This document shows positions 1 to 4,109 of a DNA stretch of 6,272 bases, piece by piece (position 1 is the stretch's first letter; each line of letters opens with the position of its first letter). The DNA comes from Verrucomicrobiota bacterium. Its GTDB lineage: Bacteria > Verrucomicrobiota > Verrucomicrobiia > Opitutales > Opitutaceae. The stretch spans positions 1-6,272 of the forward strand of contig JAEXPQ010000224.1 of the NCBI GenBank assembly GCA_023446735.1, read 5' to 3'. Made by a program: the position numbers and the translations under genes. Below the pieces are notes generated by a model. That model saw only the letters and a list, made by a program, of their open reading frames with translations, had not been told where the DNA came from and made no database searches.

Positions 1-1
1 G

Positions 2-376
2 GGCGACGCGACGCTGAACGGCCGCGCGCTCGCCCTCGCGCGCGACCTGACCGACCCCGGCGTGCCGCGGCGGGGCGGCCGGGCCCCGCCCCCGGCCGCC
101 CACCGCCGGAGAAGGCGACCACGGATCACGCATTCTCACGGATGGGCGCTCCGTATCCGTGCGCTCCGCGCAGTCCGTGGGTGCGCTGTCCGCCTCCTTA
201 GCCGTAGTCAGCCAGTCGAGGGTCGAGGCGACGAGCGTCGAGAGTCGGAGTGTCCAGCGAGGCTTCGGGCAAACCAGCGCACTGGATCAGCTCACCGACA
301 GTTTGGCGCTCGTCCCTCGTCTCCATTGGGCATGCGGAACGAATCTCCCCTTCCCGGCGGCGCGGGGATTTGCTAG
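2..376 (+). CDS. 3' part of an unidentified protein, end uncertain
   Basis: The frame is open from the left edge (first full codon at base 2) to a TGA at 374-376. Up to about base 109, all 36 codons end in G or C while A and T occur freely at positions 1 and 2, which is the codon pattern of a real high-GC gene. The translation begins GDATLNGRALALARDLTDPG, plausible for a soluble protein but not one I recognise. After base 109 the third-position bias vanishes and the translation becomes arginine-rich. The frame then runs through the inverted repeat at 119-180, so the last roughly 85 residues look non-genic. Either the true gene ends by a frameshift near 60-110 (sequence error or decay), or a repeat insertion replaced its natural stop and extended the C-terminus. 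The function cannot be assigned from this fragment. Confidence 0.35.
   Translation, partial: GDATLNGRALALARDLTDPGVPRRGGRAPPPAAHRRRRRPRITHSHGWALRIRALRAVRGCAVRLLSRSQPVEGRGDERRESECPARLRANQRTGSAHRQFGARPSSPLGMRNESPLPGGAGIC
119..180. repeat. nested inverted repeat built on CACGGAT / ATCCGTG
   Basis: Outer arms CCACGGA (119-125) and TCCGTGG (174-180) are perfectly complementary. Inner arms CACGGAT (137-143) and ATCCGTG (155-161) are also perfectly complementary and enclose an 11-base loop. On the left, CACGGAT occurs twice with a 17-base period (120-126 and 137-143). The structure could fold as a cruciform or as a two-tier RNA hairpin. I recall similar 'CCACGGAT...CACGGAT' arrays scattered between genes in Verrucomicrobiota genomes, so this is probably one copy of a dispersed palindromic element. 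Its copy number cannot be tested here. Confidence 0.6.
215..250. repeat. degenerate 7-bp tandem repeat (GTCGAGG-like)
   Basis: GTCGAGG occurs twice in tandem (215-221, 222-228). An 8-base degenerate unit follows (229-236), then GTCGAGA (237-243) and GTCGGAG (244-250). The array is short and lies between the palindromic element and the DUF3592-type gene, in sequence without clear coding character. I see no further copies elsewhere in the window. The remainder of this gap, 251-386, shows nothing else I can name apart from the possible promoter described separately. Confidence 0.5.
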
Positions 377-379
377 CAC
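351..379 (+). promoter_or_regulatory. possible promoter directly upstream of the DUF3592-type gene
   Basis: TTCCCG (351-356) and TAGCAC (374-379) are separated by 17 bases, the usual sigma-70 spacing, but each matches its consensus at only three of six positions. Transcription would then begin about at the ATG (387), giving an almost leaderless mRNA. That would fit the lack of any purine-rich ribosome-binding sequence in the 15 bases before the start codon. This is a weak call. Confidence 0.2.
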
Positions 380-386
380 TGCCTTC

Positions 387-947
387 ATGAGACGGATCGT
401 TGCCCTCCTCGCCTTGGTCATCGGAGTCGGCGCGCTGCTGTATGCAGGTGCCCAGATCGTTCTGCTGACCTGGGGGAAAACAGGCGACGCCCGCATCGTG
501 CGCGTCGCCTACGACGATCCCGAGACCGAGATCCGCCGTCAGCGGCGCAGCGCCTCCAAGGCCACCGGGTACTTCAAGATCGCGATCACGGTCGACTATC
601 GCTTCGACGTGCCGCCCTCTCCCGCCGAGGCCCTCCGGAGGGGTTCCAACGAGCCGCTGGAGCGGAACGTGGAGGGCAGCGACACGTTGCATTGGAGATC
701 TCGCGACACAGAGGCGGAGCCGCTGCGCGAGGGGCAGCCGATCGCCGTGCGCTATTTCCCGGCCTATCCGGCGTGGAACCGCCTCGATCGCCCCGGCGCG
801 CTCAAAGGGGCGGCGGTCACCTTCGGGTCCGGCGGACTGGTGCTCGTGCTGCTCGGCACCCTGCTGCGGCCACGCGCCACGGCCGCGGGCAAGCCCCGCC
901 GCAAGGGCGCGCCCGGCGCGGCCAAGGGACGCGAGCCGGCCGCGTGA
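387..947 (+). CDS. DUF3592-type two-helix membrane protein
   Basis: The product has 186 residues. An N-terminal membrane helix spans about residues 4-27 and a second lies at about 142-161. Between them is a polar domain of about 110 residues containing GDARIVRV (33-40), a YRFDV beta strand (71-75) and VRYFPAYPAWNRL (121-133). A small domain between two helices, with a late 'V.Y.P..P..N.L' strand, is the arrangement I associate with DUF3592, whose biochemical role is unknown. The C-terminal tail after residue 161 is rich in Lys, Arg and Ala and probably cytoplasmic, which would put the central domain on the outer face of the inner membrane. I chose ATG 387 because the hydrophobic segment starts right after it. 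The frame is open further upstream, but that stretch runs through repeat sequence and reads as non-coding. The gene stands alone and converges on the next one. Confidence 0.75.
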   Translation: MRRIVALLALVIGVGALLYAGAQIVLLTWGKTGDARIVRVAYDDPETEIRRQRRSASKATGYFKIAITVDYRFDVPPSPAEALRRGSNEPLERNVEGSDTLHWRSRDTEAEPLREGQPIAVRYFPAYPAWNRLDRPGALKGAAVTFGSGGLVLVLLGTLLRPRATAAGKPRRKGAPGAAKGREPAA

Positions 948-950
948 TTG

Positions 951-965
951 GCGGGCTGAGCCCGC
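951..965 (+). terminator. short GC hairpin after the DUF3592-type gene
   Basis: GCGGGC (951-956) and GCCCGC (960-965) form a perfect 6-bp stem with a TGA loop, starting three bases after the stop codon. No T-run follows, so it is not a canonical Rho-independent terminator, although its position directly behind a stop suits a terminator or an mRNA-end stabiliser. Confidence 0.35.
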
Positions 966-987
966 GTGGCCGCGCGGCCGGCCGAGC

Positions 988-1013
988 CTCCCGCGGGCGA
1001 CCGACCGCGGGGG
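988..1013. terminator. strong hairpin in the convergent gap
   Basis: Bases 988-996 pair with 1005-1013 in a 9-bp stem (seven perfect inner GC pairs CCCGCGG/CCGCGGG, one G-T wobble, one outer GC pair) around an 8-base loop. It lies between two convergent genes ending at 947 and 1086 and could end transcription from either side. The 12-bp self-complementary run GGCCGCGCGGCC (968-979) sits just before it. There is no T-run on either side, and in sequence this GC-rich some hairpins arise by chance. Confidence 0.35.
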
Positions 1014-1085
1014 ATGGCGTTGCGCGTGGTCTTCCGTCCCAACAGCCCCAGCGCCGGCGCGCACGCGAGTCGGCCGGCGCAAGCC

Positions 1086-2096
1086 TCACTCCTCGCGCGG
1101 AGCGGCGGCGGAGAAATCGGCGCGTTTGGCGGCGAGCGAGGGACAGCCGAGCGCGTGACGCTCGGTGTCGCAGATGCCGCGTTCGTCGACCTCGGCGACG
1201 CTTGGTTTGGCCGCGAACCCGATCATCACCGCACCCTGGGTGCCGAAGCGTTGCTCGAGGCCGACGGAATTCAGCATCCGATCGTAGGTCGCGGCCACGA
1301 GCCAGCGGCCGAGGCCGCGGTCGCCGAGGAGCAGGGAGCAGACGGCGAGCTCGTGCGCGAGGCGGTAGCCCTCGAAGGCGGCGCTGTGCTGGAGCACGAG
1401 CGAGGCGCGGGTGTAGTCTGCGGCGGTGCGCAGGCCGTCGGCTGCGACAATCTCGCGGATACGGGCGTTGCGGCGCCGGTCGGCCGCGGGGAGGTCGCGC
1501 TGTTGGTCCGGGGTGAGCGCCGACCAGTTCATCCGCGCGGCCTGGTCGGCCTCGACGATGGCCTGCACGTCCGCGTGGCCGGTGGCGGTGGCGGCGCGCG
1601 CTCGGGCGGCCGCCGGATCGCGCCAGACGAAGCGGATCGCGTCGGGGGCAGGGTCGAGGGCGAAGGCGCCGCTTTCCCTGTCGTAGGCGTAGAGTCCGGC
1701 GGCGTCGTAGCGCATCGGGCGGCCGAGTTTGCAGAGCACCATGTCCCAGGCGAGCGGCAGGAAGCCGGCGGCCTGCGGGTGTCCCTTGGCGGCGGCGGTC
1801 AGCAGCAGCTCGTAGCGCAGGCGGGCCGCGCGGAACTCGGTGACGGGACCCGCGAGCAGCCCGGCGGCGCGGAAGTAGTCGTCGGCGGTGCGGAGGGTGT
1901 TGCTTTCGACGAGTTGCTCGACCTCGGCGCGCCACGCCGGATCGCTCGACGGGCTGGTGCCGGAGGGGCCGACACGGGCCTCCAGCGCGGCGAGGCGGTC
2001 GGCCGGAAGCGGGGCGGGCGCACCGTCTTCGGCGCTGGCGGCGGCCGCCGCCGTGAGCAGCAACAGGAGGAGTGCGAAGTGGGCGGGTTTTTTCAT
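1086..2096 (-). CDS. secreted protein with a duplicated helical domain (DUF6624-like signature)
   Basis: The product has 336 residues. MKKPAHFALLLLLL followed by an Ala-rich stretch and ASA (20-22) just before Glu23 is a clear Sec signal peptide, so the mature protein is probably periplasmic or exported. It then contains two related helical units, about 56-138 and 209-291. Both run 'LRTA.DY.RA', then 'Y.L' or 'AHELA', then 'W' and a position near 'D...L...G'. The second keeps the full signature: LQH (235-237), AHELA (247-251), DRMLNSVG (272-279), RFGTQG (283-288). I recall this QH...DR.L...G..Q.GTQ pattern from DUF6624 and related bacterial proteins of unknown function; the first copy has diverged. 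A Cys309/Cys318 pair near the C-terminus could form a disulfide. The ATG at 2096 is chosen because it begins the signal peptide; I see no good ribosome-binding site. No function is assigned. Confidence 0.8.
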   Translation of the reverse strand: MKKPAHFALLLLLLTAAAAASAEDGAPAPLPADRLAALEARVGPSGTSPSSDPAWRAEVEQLVESNTLRTADDYFRAAGLLAGPVTEFRAARLRYELLLTAAAKGHPQAAGFLPLAWDMVLCKLGRPMRYDAAGLYAYDRESGAFALDPAPDAIRFVWRDPAAARARAATATGHADVQAIVEADQAARMNWSALTPDQQRDLPAADRRRNARIREIVAADGLRTAADYTRASLVLQHSAAFEGYRLAHELAVCSLLLGDRGLGRWLVAATYDRMLNSVGLEQRFGTQGAVMIGFAAKPSVAEVDERGICDTERHALGCPSLAAKRADFSAAAPREE

Positions 2097-2107
2097 GCGG
2101 GGCGGAG

Positions 2108-2174
2108 GCGGTCCGGGGTGGGAAGGACGAGGCGGGCGAGCCGGCGAAGGTCCGCTCCGGCGCGGTCCGGGGTG
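2108..2174. repeat. 13-bp direct repeat in a divergent promoter region
   Basis: GCGGTCCGGGGTG occurs exactly at 2108-2120 and again at 2162-2174, 54 bases apart, inside the 168-bp region between the divergent starts at 2096 and 2265. The flanks differ on both sides. This could be a pair of operator sites serving one or both genes, or a chance repeat in GC-rich DNA. No recognisable regulator consensus is present. Confidence 0.35.
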
Positions 2175-2229
2175 CAGGTTGGCCGCCGGGCGACGGCGGC
2201 GCAAACCGAGACCGACGGGAGGCGCGGAC

Positions 2230-2258
2230 TTGAGGCGCGGCCGGTCTTTCGCCAGGGT
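2230..2258 (+). promoter_or_regulatory. possible elbB promoter
   Basis: TTGAGG (2230-2235, four of six matches to TTGACA) is followed by a 17-base spacer and CAGGGT (2253-2258, a poor -10). Transcription would start at about the elbB ATG. The spacing and closeness to the start codon resemble the candidate before the DUF3592-type gene. There is no convincing ribosome-binding site. Weak call. Confidence 0.2.
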
Positions 2259-2264
2259 TCGGCC

Positions 2265-2921
2265 ATGTCCAAACCCCAGGTTGGTGTTGTGTTGGCCGGT
2301 TGCGGCGTGTTCGACGGTGCCGAGATCCGCGAGGCCGTGTTGACGCTCCTCGCGCTCGACCGTGCCGGGGCCGAGGCGCACTGCTTCGCGCCCGACATGC
2401 CGCAGGCACACGTGTTCGACCACCGCGCCGGCAAAGTCGTGCCGGGCGAGACCCGAAATGTGCTCGTCGAGGCGGCGCGCATCGCCCGCGGAGCGATCCG
2501 TCCGCTCGGGCAGGCGCGGGCCGTGGACCTCGACGCGGTCGTCGTCCCCGGCGGGTTCGGGGCGGCGAAGAACCTCTCCACGTTCGCGTTCGACGGACCG
2601 AACTGCTCCGTGCAGCCCGACCTCGCCCGCCTCCTGGTCGAGATGCACGCGGCCCGCAAGCCGATCGGGCTGATCTGCATCGCGCCAGTGATCGGCGCGA
2701 AACTTTTCCAGGCTGCGGTCACGATCGGTAACGATCCCGGCACTTCGGCCGCGATCCGGGCGATGGGCGGCACGGCGGTGGCGAAGACGGTGACCGAGAT
2801 CCAGATCGATGAGACGCACCGGATTGTGACGACTCCCGCCTACATGTACGATGCGCGGTTGGGCGACATCGCGACTGGCATCACGAGCCTGGTCGACGCG
2901 GTGCTCGCGCTCGCGCGGTGA
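2265..2921 (+). CDS. elbB: ElbB, DJ-1/PfpI-family glyoxalase linked to isoprenoid synthesis
   Basis: The 218-residue product matches Escherichia coli ElbB (217 residues) along its whole length as I recall that sequence. ElbB is a cytoplasmic class I glutamine amidotransferase-like (DJ-1/PfpI, ES1 subfamily) protein. Its E. coli member has glyoxalase activity, and its gene was found as an enhancer of lycopene production, hence the 'isoprenoid biosynthesis' label. Visible hallmarks are GCGVFDGAEIREAVLTLLAL (12-31), CFAPD (40-44), ETRNVLVEAARIARG (62-76), PGGFGAAKNLS (95-105), the nucleophile-elbow Cys138 in LICIAPV, and the C-terminal TTPAYM (189-194). All are intact, so the enzyme should be active. 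ATG 2265 gives the family's normal N-terminus (K-P-Q-V-G-V-V-L-A-G-C-G); upstream extensions in this frame have no family match. The stop lies within a GC hairpin and 20 bp from the convergent gene's stop. The exact cellular substrate remains unclear for the whole family. Confidence 0.95.
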   Translation: MSKPQVGVVLAGCGVFDGAEIREAVLTLLALDRAGAEAHCFAPDMPQAHVFDHRAGKVVPGETRNVLVEAARIARGAIRPLGQARAVDLDAVVVPGGFGAAKNLSTFAFDGPNCSVQPDLARLLVEMHAARKPIGLICIAPVIGAKLFQAAVTIGNDPGTSAAIRAMGGTAVAKTVTEIQIDETHRIVTTPAYMYDARLGDIATGITSLVDAVLALAR

Positions 2922-2929
2922 CCCGCGCG
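2912..2929. terminator. hairpin spanning the elbB stop codon, possibly bidirectional terminator
   Basis: CGCGCGG (2912-2918) and CCGCGCG (2923-2929) form a perfect 7-bp GC stem with a TGAC tetraloop, and the TGA of the loop is the elbB stop codon. The convergent minus-strand gene ends at 2942, so the same hairpin falls just after its stop as well. With only 20 bp between stops this is the only obvious place to end both transcripts. No T-run is present on either strand. Confidence 0.4.
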
Positions 2930-2941
2930 CTCGGGCCGGGG

Positions 2942-3916
2942 TCAGTTCTGGCAGCAACCGGCTCCGCCTTCGCAGCCGGAGCAGGAGGAGCACGATTCGC
3001 GGATGACGCGTTCGCGGGGAAAGGCTTCGACCTTGCACTGGCTGAGATCGAGCAGGTGGGTGTGTTGAGCGATCACTTTCAAGCGCCCGGGGCTGAAATC
3101 GATCTGCATGGGCACGGTGCGCCCGCCCACGTCGTCGATCCGGCTGATGGTCTCGAAGGGTTCGATGAACGAGCCCGTGCCGTGGGCGGTGGTGACCCGC
3201 AGGCCGGTGTGGGTGGTTTTGACGGAGCTGAGCGTGCCGTCGGCGGTGAACTGGATCGAGTTGATGTCGGCACTCATGCCGAGCATCTCGGCATCGAAGG
3301 CTTTCACGATGCCGACGGGGGTCGCCACCTCCTCGACCTTGGCCGGCTCGAAGGATCGCAGCGCACCGCTCTCATAGAGTGCGAAGCCCTTGCGCACGCG
3401 CACCGGCCCGAGCGGGGAGTGGATGGTGATCCGCTCGCTCGGCCACAGCGTGAGGGAGCGCAGCGCGCCGCTCGGATAGAAGCGCAGGCTGATGACCTTG
3501 GCGCTGAACTTGCCCACGGGGAGGTCGAACGCCATCGGCACGGCGAGTTCGGCCTCCTTGCGTTCGGACCAGTAGCCGTCGATCTGGCCGTTGAGCGGAA
3601 AGATGCGGTGGATGGCGCCGTTTTCGTAGAAGCTTACGGCCTCGGCGTTGAGCGGGCCGAGCGGAGTCTGGACGGGCATCGATTGGTCGAGCGCGATGCT
3701 CTTGATCGCACCGTTCTCGAAAAAGGCCAGCGAACGGCGGTCCTTCTTGTTGCGCTCACCGAGTTCGGCGGTGCGGAAGAGCGGGATGAGCTCGCCGATG
3801 GGCGTGCGAAGGCGGTTTTCGGCCGAGAGGCGGCACGATTGCGGGGCGCCGTCGCCGTAGGTGGTGCAGTCCGCGATGCCGGTGACGGTCCCGAAGGAGG
3901 TGTCGATGCGATCCAT
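2942..3916 (-). CDS. beta-repeat protein (toxin-like/MORN-like 'FYENGAI' repeats) with Cys-rich tail
   Basis: The product has 324 residues and no signal peptide or membrane segment. It contains five copies of an aromatic-x-x-x-G-[AT]-[IL] hairpin: FFENGAIKSI (65-74), FYENGAIHRI (96-105), FYPSGALRSL (146-155), LYESGALRSF (180-189) and FTADGTLSSV (223-232). They alternate with [TS]P[IL]G- or PVG-type turns (TPIGEL 38-43, TPLGPL 84-89, LPVGKF 132-137, SPLGPV 167-172, TPVGIV 199-204). This predicts an elongated repetitive beta-sheet, loosely like MORN or YwqK repeat folds. I recall close relatives with the same RIFPLNG.I.GYW segment (104-116) in Clostridium-type anaerobes, annotated as hypothetical. 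The end holds Cys309, 312, 315, 321 and 322, a possible metal-binding cluster or thiol-rich tag; Cys17 and Cys28 form another pair. The ATG at 3916 is set by an AGGAG nine bases upstream and by the start of the conserved region. No function is known to me. Confidence 0.85.
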   Translation of the reverse strand: MDRIDTSFGTVTGIADCTTYGDGAPQSCRLSAENRLRTPIGELIPLFRTAELGERNKKDRRSLAFFENGAIKSIALDQSMPVQTPLGPLNAEAVSFYENGAIHRIFPLNGQIDGYWSERKEAELAVPMAFDLPVGKFSAKVISLRFYPSGALRSLTLWPSERITIHSPLGPVRVRKGFALYESGALRSFEPAKVEEVATPVGIVKAFDAEMLGMSADINSIQFTADGTLSSVKTTHTGLRVTTAHGTGSFIEPFETISRIDDVGGRTVPMQIDFSPGRLKVIAQHTHLLDLSQCKVEAFPRERVIRESCSSCSGCEGGAGCCQN

Positions 3917-3925
3917 GGTGGTTCG

Positions 3926-3930
3926 CTCCT
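3926..3930 (-). promoter_or_regulatory. ribosome-binding site deciding the start at 3916
   Basis: On the minus strand this reads AGGAG, nine bases before the ATG at 3916. It is the only strong Shine-Dalgarno sequence before a gene in this window. It argues against the in-frame upstream ATG at 4048, whose extra 44 codons read as low-quality sequence. The rest of the 193-bp gap (3931-4109) shows no clear promoter or terminator to me. Confidence 0.65.
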
Positions 3931-4109
3931 GCTGCAGAACTCGTACCGGATCCGCGGCACCTCGTGTGTTTCTGCGGCAACCGGGCCGGGGTGGCGGGGC
4001 AGGGTCGGTCGAATCCGCGACGGCAGCGGCGAGATGCAAACAATTCATGCGGGTCTGGCGCCTCTGGCCGGCGTTCGCGGTGCGGGTGGGGGCGGTCGTT
4101 GCCGCGGGG

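Noticed and set aside
198..1082. Minus-strand open frame opposite the DUF3592-type gene
   Set aside because: The translation is rich in Arg, Gly and His with no domain, and the plus strand has a coherent membrane protein here.
966..2264. Upstream extension of the elbB frame by 433 codons
   Set aside because: ElbB is about 217 residues in its family and starts at 2265. The extension is antisense to the signal-peptide protein, Gly/Arg/Ala-rich and without family features; long open frames opposite genes are expected at this GC content.
817..2409. 530-codon minus-strand open frame overlapping two genes
   Set aside because: It is an Arg/Pro-rich shadow of the 1086-2096 gene in another frame and crosses the divergent promoter region.
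2097..3038. Upstream extension of the duplicated-domain protein
   Set aside because: It lies antisense to elbB and would bury the clear signal peptide 314 residues inside the protein.
3917..4048. 44-codon N-terminal extension of the beta-repeat protein
   Set aside because: The AGGAG at 3926-3930 fits the ATG at 3916, and the added residues look like translated intergenic sequence.
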